Below, piece after piece: positions 28,011 to 36,647 of a stretch of 51,349 nt of DNA (positions within the stretch are counted from its first letter, which is position 1; each line of letters opens with the position of its first letter). The notes beneath the pieces were generated by a model, which saw only the letters and a program-made list of their open reading frames with translations, had not been told where the DNA came from and did not search any database. Source of the stretch: Pseudomonadota bacterium (lineage in GTDB: Bacteria; Pseudomonadota; Gammaproteobacteria; Steroidobacterales; Steroidobacteraceae). The stretch is taken from positions 1 to 51,349 of the forward strand of contig JAJZDX010000018.1 in NCBI GenBank assembly GCA_021805865.1. The letters are read 5' to 3'. The position numbers and the translations under genes are program-made.

Positions 28011-28446
28011 GCAGACTGACTGTCACTTTGGTCTTGATCGAGCGGGCGATGAAACAGTCGCGCAGCGCCAGATCGTGAAAGTGCTCGACCACCTTCGCAT
28101 CGACGTCGTGATCGGGATGGAAGGTGATGCGCGGCTTGAGGGTAACCTCGCTGACCCAGCTGCGCCGGTCCGGCAGGATGCTCAGCACGCTTTCCGCAGC
28201 ATCGAGGTACCTCTCCACCTCGACACCGTGGCTAAATGCCGCGTGCAGCCACGCCAGCATGTGCGCGCTCGCGGCTGTCGCCACGTAAGACTTCAGCGGG
28301 TCCAGCCGCACCGCATCCCGGTATGCCATCGGCGCCAGCGCGTCCGTGACCTTCAGCTTCAGCTTCTCTGCGAAATGCCACACGTGCTCGCGCGAATACT
28401 TGCCGGGCACCCCGGACCACTTCCCCCGGGACCAGTCGACGGTCAC
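27976..28446 (-). CDS. OsmC-like protein lacking the peroxidatic cysteine
   Basis: About 156 aa with the OsmC/Ohr fold. WSRGKWSGVPGKYSREHVW resembles the family N-terminus, LKSYVATAASAHMLAWLH the central helix, and LRDCFIARSIKTKVTV the C-terminal strand. In active hydroperoxide reductases the central motif is SCH; here it is SAH (Ala61), while the resolving Cys131 remains, so peroxidase chemistry is unlikely. Homology runs upstream of GTG 28446 (GDERIHLVTVDW), but a TAA lies 39 nt upstream and no ATG, GTG or TTG is available, so the 5' end may be damaged. The 3' end overlaps the vapB remnant. Confidence 0.65.
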   Translation of the reverse strand: MTVDWSRGKWSGVPGKYSREHVWHFAEKLKLKVTDALAPMAYRDAVRLDPLKSYVATAASAHMLAWLHAAFSHGVEVERYLDAAESVLSILPDRRSWVSEVTLKPRITFHPDHDVDAKVVEHFHDLALRDCFIARSIKTKVTVSLRRARQCAPRKL

Positions 28447-28508
28447 CAGATGAATGCGTTCGTCGCCCGCTACGGGGACGTGCCTTTATCACTACCCATC
28501 CGCCCAGT

Positions 28509-28858
28509 CTAGACCAGTACCACTGGGACGCTTTTGCTCGACCTGCATCGGCTGCGATCGCTCAATTTCCGTACAGTCCCAAGCAAGCTGCCGGTGGCGC
28601 GCCTGACGGAGAGAGCGATGTGGGACTGGTGAGCGAAGCGTGCCGGGTGCCTGCCTGACAGCGCGCCAGCGCGGGTCCGCGCCGAAGCAACCCGGTTCAT
28701 GCTCGGAGTCAGCGCCGCAGGCAATGGCGCTGAGTCACGGCAATGCGGGCCGGGATCCGAGGGGTTGCGTGGGGAGTGCGCGGGTGCCATGTCGGGGTTT
28801 CACGGCAGGCCGGCAAGTTGTGCTTCGAAGTGCCGCGAACCGCGCCGAGATTTCCAGT
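28509..28858. other. Non-coding stretch upstream of the carbohydrate operon
   Basis: About 350 bp between the OsmC-like gene and the LacI-type operator. Short open frames occur in several phases but none has a ribosome binding site or recognisable motif. I see no gene here. Confidence 0.4.
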
Positions 28859-28874
28859 ATGATAGCGCTATCAT
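28859..28874. promoter_or_regulatory. LacI/GalR-type operator palindrome
   Basis: ATGATAGCGCTATCAT is a perfect 16-bp palindrome with the central CG pair typical of LacI-family operators (the form TGNTAGCGCTANCA is widespread in sugar regulons). It lies 131 bp before the start of the exported 650-aa protein and would control that gene and the GH3 gene. No LacI-family gene is present in the window, so the regulator acts from elsewhere. Confidence 0.7.
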
Positions 28875-29004
28875 GACGGCCCGCCGGCGGGGCCGCGATT
28901 GGGTGCCGAGGCGCTGATCGGGCAACCGCTCGACGCCTCGGTTCACCGACGGACTGCGCCGAGGAGCCGGGGATCCACCGAGCAAGAGACAGGGGAAACG
29001 CATC

Positions 29005-30957
29005 ATGATTCGAGATTGCCGAGGGAGCGCCATCCTGCTTGCCGTCTTCTGTGCGCTGTGCGCGGCCGGGCTGCGGCCCGCGGCCGCGGCGGCCGTGAAG
29101 ACCCGGCGGCCATTCAAGAACTTCTCCGTGGCCGTCTACATCCCGGTGAGATCCACCCGGCAGCTGGCCAACCCGAAGACGCTGCGGCAACAGTTTCAGC
29201 GCATCTGGAGCCAGGTCCCCTTCAACAAGGTGTACCTCGAGGTGTACCGCGACCGGGTCTTCGCCAATCCCGCCACCCTGGACCGGATCGCCGCCTTCTT
29301 CCGGCGGCGCGGCATCACGGTCGACGGCGGCATCACGTTGTTCTCGGGCGTGAATAAGTACGGCCAGTTCAACTCGTTCGATTTCGAGAACCCGCGTGAC
29401 GTCGCCATGTGCAAGCGCGCGGTGCGCGAGGCCGCCAGCCACTTCAACACGGTCATCCTCGATGACTTCACGTTCTTCAACACGCGCACCAATGCCGATC
29501 TCCGCGCCAAGGGCAAGCTGAGCTGGACCCGATACCGGCTGCGCAAGATGCTCTGGGTGGCCAAGCACCTGATCATCGCAGAGGCGCACGAGGTCAATCC
29601 GCACGCCAAGGTGATCATCAAGTTTCCGAACTGGTACGAGCACTTTCAGGGGTTGGGGTTCGACCTCGACAAGGAAGCCAAGCTGTTCGGCGGCATCTAT
29701 ACCGGGGACGAGACGCGCGACCCGGTGCACACCGCGCAGATGCTGCAGCAGTACGAGAGCTATCTGATTTACCGCTACTACCACAACATCCGGCCGCATG
29801 CGGACCTCGGCGGCTGGGTGGACACGTTCGGTGACCGCTACGCAGACCGCTATGCCGAGCAGCTCTGGGACACCGCGTTCGCCAAGGCGCCGGAGATCAC
29901 GCTGTTCAGCTGGCCGCAGCTGGCCTCGTCGGAGGTCGCGTACCCCGGCGACCGTTCGGCGTGGGCCGACGACCGGACCAGCTTCAGTTGGAACGCCATG
30001 GTCCGCTCGTTCAAGGCGCCGCGGGGCACCGATGCCGCGCCGGGCTGGGCGCGGGTGGCCGGGTACGCGCTCTCGCAGGTCAACGCGTTCCTCGGCAAGC
30101 TTGGCAAGCCCATCGGCATCGCAAGCTACAAGCCGTTCCAGTCGAGCGGCGAGGACTTCCTGCAGAACTACCTCGGCGACGTCGGCATTCCGATCAATCT
30201 GATGCCGCACTTTCCGGTGCACGCGCCCGTCGTGCTGCTGACGCGAGAGGCGTCCTACGATCCCCATCTCGTGCAGCAGATCAAAGCGAACCTGCGCGCC
30301 GGCGGCGAGGTGATCATCACTTCGGGATTGCTGCAGAAGTTGCAGCAGCAGCACCGGGGCATCGATAGTGTCGCCGAGATCACCTATCGGGGCATGCCTG
30401 TCACGGTGCGGCACTATCTCGGGAGCCCCAACGGCGCCGCGACGCTGGGTCTCGATGTGCCGGGTAGGAAGACCCCGCCGGTGACGTTCCCGGAGATTCG
30501 CTTCTACACCAACGACACATGGCCGGTCATTCAGGGCGAGGCCGCGGCGCACGGGGTTCCGGTGCTGCTGATGACCGGCTACTCGCGCGGCGAGCTGTAC
30601 GTGCTCAACGTGCCGAGCAACATGGGCGACGTCTACAGGCTGCCCGAGCCGGTGCTCAACATGCTGCGCGGTTACGTGCTGCACCGCTTCCCGGTACGCA
30701 TCAATGCGCCGGCGCACGTGGCGTTGTTCGCCTATGACAACCATACGTTCGTCGTCGAGTCGTATCTGCCCAGGCCCGTCACGGTGCGCATCTTCGTGCG
30801 CCGCCCGGCCGCGAAACTCGTCAGTCTGGTCTCGGGCCGCAGCGTGCTGCCGTCCCGGGCGGTGACGCCGAGCCCGCTGCCCGATCAGCGCAAGGAGACG
30901 AGTTTCCTGATACGGCTCGCGCCGCACTCTTTCCAGGCGTTCGCGGAGCGGTTCTGA
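29005..30957 (+). CDS. Exported putative glycoside-hydrolase-like protein of unrecognised family
   Basis: A 650-aa protein with a signal peptide (SAILLAVFCALCAAGLRPAAA, cleavage near residue 29). Residues 35-340 look like a TIM barrel: FSVAVYIPVRST, FNKVYLEVYRD, GITVDGGITLFSGVN, VILDDFTFF (Asp153, Asp154), HAKVIIKFPNWYEHF, and GGIYTGDETRDP (Glu236). Residues about 405-540 resemble the glutamine-amidotransferase-like domain of GH42 enzymes (PVVLLTREASYDPHLVQQIK, GGEVIITSGLLQKL). A beta-rich tail follows. Asp154 and Glu236 are candidate catalytic acids by position only. Placement under a LacI-type operator and before a GH3 enzyme suggests glycan breakdown. I cannot assign a family. Confidence 0.75.
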   Translation: MIRDCRGSAILLAVFCALCAAGLRPAAAAAVKTRRPFKNFSVAVYIPVRSTRQLANPKTLRQQFQRIWSQVPFNKVYLEVYRDRVFANPATLDRIAAFFRRRGITVDGGITLFSGVNKYGQFNSFDFENPRDVAMCKRAVREAASHFNTVILDDFTFFNTRTNADLRAKGKLSWTRYRLRKMLWVAKHLIIAEAHEVNPHAKVIIKFPNWYEHFQGLGFDLDKEAKLFGGIYTGDETRDPVHTAQMLQQYESYLIYRYYHNIRPHADLGGWVDTFGDRYADRYAEQLWDTAFAKAPEITLFSWPQLASSEVAYPGDRSAWADDRTSFSWNAMVRSFKAPRGTDAAPGWARVAGYALSQVNAFLGKLGKPIGIASYKPFQSSGEDFLQNYLGDVGIPINLMPHFPVHAPVVLLTREASYDPHLVQQIKANLRAGGEVIITSGLLQKLQQQHRGIDSVAEITYRGMPVTVRHYLGSPNGAATLGLDVPGRKTPPVTFPEIRFYTNDTWPVIQGEAAAHGVPVLLMTGYSRGELYVLNVPSNMGDVYRLPEPVLNMLRGYVLHRFPVRINAPAHVALFAYDNHTFVVESYLPRPVTVRIFVRRPAAKLVSLVSGRSVLPSRAVTPSPLPDQRKETSFLIRLAPHSFQAFAERF

Positions 30958-30974
30958 CGCGATCGGCTCAAGGC

Positions 30975-30995
30975 GGCCGCCGCTGTGCGGCGGCC
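30975..30995 (+). terminator. GC hairpin between the barrel protein and GH3 genes
   Basis: A perfect 9-bp stem (GGCCGCCGC / GCGGCGGCC) with a TGT loop lies 17 bp after the stop of the 650-aa gene and 67 bp before GH3. Without a T-tract it may only reduce read-through or protect the upstream message. Confidence 0.45.
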
Positions 30996-31061
30996 GGCGG
31001 GGTGGGGTATCACAGTGCGCGCGCGAGGCGCGCGCCTTTCGCCGAGGAGGTCGTAGAGTCC

Positions 31062-33440
31062 ATGGCACACGATGAGTCGAAGCAGCAGCCGGCGGTCAAT
31101 CGCCGCAATTTTCTTACCCTGGCCGGGTTCGGGGCGGCGATCGCCGCCTCGGGCTGGCCGCTCACCGGGCGCGCGGGGACGCCGGCGGCGGCGCAGGGCG
31201 CGGCGGCGGGCGGGTCCGAAGCCGGCGCGCTCGACAGCGGACCGATCGCCCGGGATGCGTTCGATGCGGCCCGCGCGCGAGCCGCGGAGATCGTCGGGAA
31301 GCTGACCCTGGCGGAGAAGATCTCCCAGTTCGGTACGCGCGTTCCAGCCATCCCGCGCCTGAATCTTCCGGCGTTCAACTTCTACTCGGGCGAGGCGCTG
31401 CACGGCCTGATGTACAAGGGCGAAGTGACCTCGTTCCCGCTGCCGCTCGCCATGGGCTGCTCGTGGAACCCCGAGCTCGTGCACCGCGTGTTCACCGCGG
31501 TATCGGATGAGGCGTGGGCGTGGCACAAGGTCAAGGGGTGGGCCTCGAGCGAGCAGAAGTTCTTCCAGCCGGGCGGACTGACGTTCTTCTCGCCGCCGAC
31601 GGTGAACATGGGCACCCGCGATCCACGCTGGGGCCGCATCGCCGAGAACTACGCCGAGGACACTCTGCTGGTCGGCAAGCTGGCCGCCCAGGCCATCCGG
31701 GGCATGCAGGGCGACGATCCGCGCTTCCTGAAGACCATCTGCTGCGCGAAGCACTTCATCGCCAACGACACCGAGGACGACCGGCAGACGACGTCCGCCA
31801 CGGTCGACCCGCGCAGCTTCTGGGAGTACTACAGCCGCAGCTTCGAGTATTGCGTGCGCGACGGCAAGGTGTTTACCGTCATGTCCTCCTACAACGCGAT
31901 GAACGGCATTCCCACCTCGGCCAACCGCTTTCTGCTGACCGACCTGCTGCGCCACCGGTGGGGTTTCCGCGGCTATGTCGTCTCCGATTGCGATGCGATC
32001 GCCGACATCACGCGCACGCATCATTTCGTGCCCACGTACGCCGAGGCCTCGGCGCTCGCCGTCAATGCCGGCTGCGACATCAACTGCGGCGATACGCTGC
32101 AGAGGTACCTGGGCGAAGCGGTCAGCCAGATGCTCATCAGTGAAGAGACCCTCGATCACTCGCTGATCCGCTCGTTCACCGGCCGCATACTGCTGGGCAA
32201 CCTCGATCCCGAGGAGGCGAGCCCATACCACAGCATTCCGGTCTCGTGCCGCGGCAGTCAGGCGCATCGCGACCTGTGCCGGGAGATGGGCCGCCAGTCG
32301 ACCGTGTTGTTCAAGAACGAGAACGATACGCTGCCGCTGCGGCCGGAGAGCATCCGCAAGCTCGCCGTCATCGGCCCGCTGGCCGAATACTGCAACCTCG
32401 GCAACTACAGCGGCAGGCCCTCGCATCGGGTTTCGCCGCTCGATGGGATGCTCGACCGGTTCGGCATTCCGACGTCCCCCAATCCGCCCCGCAAGGATTG
32501 GTACGAGAACTGGTCGGACCACTTCGGGCCGCACAAGTACGAAGGCCCGCCGTCGCGCACCTTCGGCAACGACAGAGCGCAGGTCACCTACGCCATCGGT
32601 TGCACCATGGCGGGTCCCAAGGACGAGAAGCTGTGGGCTGCCGCCCTGGAGGCCGCGAAGGACGCCGACGTGGCGCTGCTGTTTCTCGGTGACGACCAGC
32701 AGATCGACCACGAGGCGCACGACCGCGGCTATCTGCACCTGCCCGGCGTGCAGCACGAGCTGGCCAAGGCCGTGCATGCGGTCAATCCGAAGACCGTACT
32801 GGTGATCGTGTCCAACTGCCCGGTCGCGGTCATCTGGGAGCAGGACAACCTTCCGGCCATTGTCGGGGGCATGTTCCTCGGCGAGGAGCAGGGACACGCG
32901 CTGGCGGATGTCATTTTCGGGGCGTACAACCCGGGCGGCAAGGTCGGCACCACGTGGTACCGGTACGCTTCGGACCTTCCCGCATTCCACGACTACAATA
33001 TTCGCAACGGCCGCACCTACATGTACTTCCAGGGCGTGCCGCTGTATCCGTTCGGGTACGGCCTCAGTTACACGACCTTCGAATACTCGGATCTGCGGGT
33101 GACGGGTGATGTCATCGAGCGCGGCGGCGAGATCAGCGTCGAGATGCGTCTCACCAATACGGGGGCCCGCGAGGGCGACGAGGTGGTGCAGTTCTACGTG
33201 CATGTCGCGGGGGGAACCGTGCAGCGTCCCATCAAGCAGCTGGTGGGATTCGAGCGTGTACACCTCGCCGCCGGCGCCAGCCGGACCGTGCGCTTCACGC
33301 TGCCGCACGCCGATCCGGCGCTGTGCTACTGGGACGAGACGAAGTATCAATTCGTCGTCCAGCCCGGCGACGTCGATCTGATGATCGGATCGTCCTCGGC
33401 GGACATCCGCCTGCGCAGCCGGGTGAAGCTCGAAGCGTAG
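31062..33440 (+). CDS. Tat-exported glycoside hydrolase family 3 (beta-xylosidase/beta-glucosidase)
   Basis: A 792-aa enzyme releasing sugars from non-reducing ends of oligosaccharides. A twin-arginine signal (NRRNFLTLAGFGAAIAASG, residues 13-31) directs folded export. The GH3 barrel carries the nucleophile Asp309 in GYVVSDCDAIADI; the SDCDA form is typical of beta-xylosidases. CCAKHFIANDTEDDR is the substrate-binding KH motif. The second alpha/beta domain (KLAVIGPLAEYCNLGNYSG; VALLFLGDDQQIDHEAHDR) and a C-terminal fibronectin-III-like domain (YGLSYTTFEYSDL) follow. ATG 31062 has GAGGAGG upstream. It lies 104 bp after the unknown exported protein, in an apparent operon. Confidence 0.92.
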   Translation: MAHDESKQQPAVNRRNFLTLAGFGAAIAASGWPLTGRAGTPAAAQGAAAGGSEAGALDSGPIARDAFDAARARAAEIVGKLTLAEKISQFGTRVPAIPRLNLPAFNFYSGEALHGLMYKGEVTSFPLPLAMGCSWNPELVHRVFTAVSDEAWAWHKVKGWASSEQKFFQPGGLTFFSPPTVNMGTRDPRWGRIAENYAEDTLLVGKLAAQAIRGMQGDDPRFLKTICCAKHFIANDTEDDRQTTSATVDPRSFWEYYSRSFEYCVRDGKVFTVMSSYNAMNGIPTSANRFLLTDLLRHRWGFRGYVVSDCDAIADITRTHHFVPTYAEASALAVNAGCDINCGDTLQRYLGEAVSQMLISEETLDHSLIRSFTGRILLGNLDPEEASPYHSIPVSCRGSQAHRDLCREMGRQSTVLFKNENDTLPLRPESIRKLAVIGPLAEYCNLGNYSGRPSHRVSPLDGMLDRFGIPTSPNPPRKDWYENWSDHFGPHKYEGPPSRTFGNDRAQVTYAIGCTMAGPKDEKLWAAALEAAKDADVALLFLGDDQQIDHEAHDRGYLHLPGVQHELAKAVHAVNPKTVLVIVSNCPVAVIWEQDNLPAIVGGMFLGEEQGHALADVIFGAYNPGGKVGTTWYRYASDLPAFHDYNIRNGRTYMYFQGVPLYPFGYGLSYTTFEYSDLRVTGDVIERGGEISVEMRLTNTGAREGDEVVQFYVHVAGGTVQRPIKQLVGFERVHLAAGASRTVRFTLPHADPALCYWDETKYQFVVQPGDVDLMIGSSSADIRLRSRVKLEA

Positions 33441-34202
33441 TGGTGTAACGTCTTGGCCCGACTTGCGCTGCGCCGTGGGGTCGGTTCCAAGCCAAGGGAT
33501 GCGGCGCTCGACGCTCTGCCCCCTGCGTCGAGCGCTGCTGGGGGCACCCGATTACGCGAGGTGTCAACGTGTCGAACACTCTTGGCAAATACCTGTGTGC
33601 CAGCGCCACTTTCGATTGGGTCGCGGACCATGGCGGAACGTGTGACTACGCCAAGGATGGGCGGGCCACAGTGCTGTGCGGGGATAACGGTATCCAGTGC
33701 TTCACCCGTACGGGTGCGAAGGCATGGTCGGTACCGGACTGCATGCTCGTCGAGGTGATCCATACGGCGCACTGATTCAGCTCATTCTTTCGGCGGTTGG
33801 TGTGACGCCGTCATCCGAAGTCGGCGGCTCTCGCGGGGGGGGGCGGTGGCACCAGGCACGCGGCGGATCGGGTCGAGTGTCGCGGCCGAGTTGTGTATCG
33901 TCCCGGCGGGTGCGGTGGCCCATGCGGCCGCCCGGAAAGCTGATGGTACACGTCGCTGTCGGGCAGCGGGTCTGGCCGATCTCGAAATATGAATATGGGA
34001 TGTTCATCCGGGCGTGGGCCGTCCGAGGGTGTGTTTGCCTGCTGGGCCCGGTCTGCGCCGGGGTGAACGCATCGGCGGCGATGCTGCGCGCGCGAGCGGC
34101 GGATGCGGGCCATGCGAGTGACGGTTCATGCTGAAACGGCGGGCGCGGCGCTGCTCGGATGGGAGTTCCTGTGCTGGATCGAGCACACGGAAGAGATCGG
34201 TC
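33441..34202. other. Non-coding accessory stretch after GH3
   Basis: Seven hundred and sixty bases with no gene I can support. A 68-codon frame from GTG 33569 to 33775 (MSNTLGKYLCASATFDWVAD start, six cysteines) follows a GCGAGG sequence. It is the only candidate and matches nothing I know. The segment 33830-34140 is open in several frames, as expected from its composition. Confidence 0.35.
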
Positions 34203-34402
34203 TCAGCGCGCCGTCCGACAACGAATAGGAGCGCCGCGGTGCGGTGGAGCCCCTTCAGCCAGGGGGATCCCGTTGTGCGCGACGACCTGCTTTAAGAAGA
34301 GGCGCAGAGCGTCTGAGACCTCGAGGCCGCAGGACGCCAGGACCTCGGAGGCGCGCGATTTGAGGCCGGTATCATACGGGCTCGAATCACTGCATCTTTC
34401 AT
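34203..34402 (-). pseudogene. RelB/DinJ-type antitoxin with a frameshift
   Basis: From ATG 34402 the frame reads MKDAVIRAR, then loses one base near 34373. The following phase continues DTGLKSRASEVLASCGLEVS, then DALRLFLKQVVAHNGIPLAE, which is the ribbon-helix-helix and dimerisation region of RelB/DinJ antitoxins, ending at TGA 34203-34205. No RelE/YafQ-type toxin frame is visible on either side. It is an orphaned, broken antitoxin in a gene-poor region. Confidence 0.75.
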
Positions 34403-34404
34403 GA

Positions 34405-34899
34405 CACCACAGAGTAGCTACATTCTCGTTAAACGAAAATCGCGCGTCCGCGAAGTGAGAAAACGCGCAAGTAATTGATATTACAGTAGATATTGTGCCT
34501 AACCGCGACGGTTCGCCGTCTCTTGGCTGGCGCTGGACCGCGGTCGGGCTGCAGTCTTACTTTATGCTGATCGGCGCGTCGCAAGTCCCTGAACGCCCGG
34601 CGGTTAAGATCTCCCTTGATACGTAAACCGAAAAAAGGTGAGCGGAATTGCTGCAGATGGTACGCCTCGAGCAATTACGCGCGAACAATTGCCCAGAGCA
34701 AGATGAGGCCTGTCTGTTCCGCCTCGTGTTGTCCGGCGCGGTCGTACGTTGTTGAAATGAGGCACGCGACCATCTTGAGTCTGTGCGTAATCCTTCAGCC
34801 GATGAGGTCCTGGCCTCCCTGGAGGCGAACCGGGACAGGCCGCAATCCGGGGCATGAACGGATCGACGCGGCGGCGCGGGCCGTTCGGGCTGTGCGTCA
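34405..34899. other. Non-coding stretch, locally AT-rich
   Basis: The part near 34420-34500 is AT-rich for this genome (for example GTAATTGATATTACAGTAG). Open frames on both strands lack family resemblance and ribosome binding sites. I see no gene. Confidence 0.4.
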
Positions 34900-35199
34900 A
34901 TGACGACATCGAGCGTAGTGACCGACAACCGTGCGCGCCGGCGTTTCGAGCTCGACGTGGCGGGCGGAAAGGCTTTCATCGACTATCGTCGGGACGGCAG
35001 CGTCTTGACGCTGACTTACGCGGAGGTGCCCGAACACCTTCGCGGCGGCGGCGTCGGCGCGGCGCTGGTCGAGGGCACGCTGGCGCTCGTGCGCCAACGG
35101 GGCGAGAAGGTCGTGCCGCAATGCTCTTTCGTCGCGGCCTATATCGCCGGGCACCCGCAGGCTCAGGACCTGCTGGCGGACCGCCCGCCTGCGCGCTGA
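34900..35199 (+). CDS. GNAT-type small N-acetyltransferase (YjdJ-like)
   Basis: A 99-aa single-domain acetyltransferase of the short GNAT/GTSF subclass. It has FELDVAGGKAFIDYRRDGSV, the LTYAEVPEHLRGGGVGAAL acetyl-CoA-binding P-loop (RGGGVG) and the C-terminal VVPQCSFVAAYIAGHPQAQDL. The latter contains the conserved Cys and the YI..HP motif typical of YjdJ-like proteins. The substrate is unknown. The start ATG at 34900 fits the family length. Its stop lies 115 bp before the GST gene. Confidence 0.88.
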   Translation: MTTSSVVTDNRARRRFELDVAGGKAFIDYRRDGSVLTLTYAEVPEHLRGGGVGAALVEGTLALVRQRGEKVVPQCSFVAAYIAGHPQAQDLLADRPPAR

Positions 35200-35314
35200 G
35201 CCTGTCCGCAGACGATTCCCGGTTCGCTCGAATTCGGCAGGCCATCGGGGCGGTGGTCAGGTCTGCCGGACGCGCGTAGGGTGCCGCCAGAGAGGCATTC
35301 GCAGGGGAGCCCGA

Positions 35315-36043
35315 ATGAGCTACGAGCTATATTACTGGCCGACGATCCAGGGCAGGGGTGAGTTCGTGCGTCTCGCTCTCGAGGAGGCGGGCAGCGAGTA
35401 CGTCGATGTAGCCCGCGAAGAGCGCAGGGGATTGGGCGTCCCCCGGCTGATGCGCTTTCTCGCCGGCCGGGAAGGAGACGAGCTGCCGTTTGCTCCGCCT
35501 TTCCTCAAGGCAGGCCGGCGGGTCATCGCTCAGACTGCGAATATTCTGCTCTTTCTCGGCGACCGGCACGGACTCGCTCCCCGGGAAGACAAGGGGCGGC
35601 TGTGGACTCACCAGCTGCAGCTCACGGTCGCCGACTTCGTCGGCGAAATCCATGACACGCATCATCCGATCGCATCGGGTCTGTACTACGAGGACCAGAG
35701 GCCGGAGGCTCGTCGGCGCGCCAAGGATTTCCTGGACAACCGCCTGCCGAAGTACCTCGGCTACTTCGAGCGAGTGCTGGAGCGCAACTCGCGCGGTCGG
35801 GGCTGGCTCGTCGGCGCGCGGTTGACCTACGCAGATCTGTCCGTGTTTCAGGTGCTGGCCGGTCTTGATTACGCATTCCCGCGCACCATGCAGCGTGTCC
35901 CGAGTCGGTATCGGCGCCTGAAGGCGCTGCGCCAGGCCGTGGCGGAGCGTCCTCGGATCGCCACATACCTCGAGTCGGCCCGCCGGCTGCCGTTCAACGA
36001 GGAGGGAATTTTCCGCCGGTACCCGGAGCTTGAAGCCGGTTAG
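35315..36043 (+). CDS. Glutathione S-transferase family protein
   Basis: A 242-aa cytosolic protein of the sigma/mu-like GST type. The N-terminal thioredoxin fold begins YELYYWPTIQGRGEFVRLAL, with Tyr in the catalytic position region. FLKAGRRVIAQTANILLFLG contains the glutathione-binding cis-Pro-like and Q(S/T) positions in altered form. The helical C-terminal domain includes HDTHHPIASGLYYEDQRPEA and LTYADLSVFQVLAGLDYAFP. The cis-proline (VP) motif is less clear than usual, so the activity is uncertain. GGGGAG precedes ATG 35315. Confidence 0.88.
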   Translation: MSYELYYWPTIQGRGEFVRLALEEAGSEYVDVAREERRGLGVPRLMRFLAGREGDELPFAPPFLKAGRRVIAQTANILLFLGDRHGLAPREDKGRLWTHQLQLTVADFVGEIHDTHHPIASGLYYEDQRPEARRRAKDFLDNRLPKYLGYFERVLERNSRGRGWLVGARLTYADLSVFQVLAGLDYAFPRTMQRVPSRYRRLKALRQAVAERPRIATYLESARRLPFNEEGIFRRYPELEAG

Positions 36044-36064
36044 CCCTCGGCCGGCGGCGCGAGC

Positions 36065-36520
36065 TCAGGTGAGCGCGCGGTCCAGCCAGCGCGAGAGAGT
36101 GGCCGCGTCGATCGCACCGGACTGGCGCGCGAGCTCCCGCCCCTCGCGGAAGAGGATCAATGTCGGGATGCTGCGGATACCGAAGCGCCCGGCGAGCTGG
36201 GCCTGCTCGTCCGTGTTGACCTTCGCCACGCGAAGCTGCGTCGCGCGCTCGCCCGCCGTGCGGTCGAGCACCGGCGCCATCATGCGGCAGGGGCCGCACC
36301 AAGGTGCCCAGAAGTCCACGAGTACCGGCAGCGTGGCACGCTCGACGTGCGCGGCAAATGCTCCGGCGTCCAACGCAACAGGCTGACCGGAGAGGACCTG
36401 CGCCTTGCAGCGCGGGCACACGGGACGCTCGGCCGCCCGCGCCTCGGGCACGCGGACGAGGGAATGGCACTGCGGGCAAGCCACCAGCACGGCGGCGGTG
36501 GCGAGGGTTTCGGCGCTCAT
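36065..36520 (-). CDS. trxC: Thioredoxin 2 (TrxC) with N-terminal zinc finger
   Basis: A 151-aa disulfide reductase. Four cysteines in two CxxC pairs (Cys15/Cys18 in CPQC, Cys35/Cys38 in CPRC) form the TrxC zinc finger. The thioredoxin fold follows with [18 protein letters not shown] (Cys75, Cys78) and the cis-proline loop [10 protein letters not shown]. TrxC is commonly part of the OxyR response; ahpCF with an OxyR site is 5 kb away. It is divergent from cbpA. Confidence 0.95.
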   Translation of the reverse strand: MSAETLATAAVLVACPQCHSLVRVPEARAAERPVCPRCKAQVLSGQPVALDAGAFAAHVERATLPVLVDFWAPWCGPCRMMAPVLDRTAGERATQLRVAKVNTDEQAQLAGRFGIRSIPTLILFREGRELARQSGAIDAATLSRWLDRALT

Positions 36521-36647
36521 GTCTGCTGCATGGGGCCGAACGGCGGCGATTCAAGCGCCCCCTCCGGGGGGGCCTTGGGTTCGTCCCCCTCGCCCCCACG
36601 TCAGGACTCGGCGTATCCTCAATCTTTCCAAAAGGGCTGCTTCGCTC

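Noticed and set aside
28735..31068. 777-codon minus-strand frame across the exported barrel protein
   Set aside because: The plus strand has a signal peptide, a domain-like pattern and good codon use; the antisense frame has none of these.
30885..33350. 821-codon minus-strand frame across GH3
   Set aside because: GH3 motifs on the plus strand are unambiguous; this is a shadow.
33569..33775. 68-codon cysteine-containing small ORF
   Set aside because: A GTG start with a weak binding site and no recognisable family; kept only as a note in the intergenic entry.
34429..34674. 81-codon minus-strand ORF and other small frames of 34.4-34.9 kb
   Set aside because: No ribosome binding sites, basic random-looking composition, and overlap of several competing frames.
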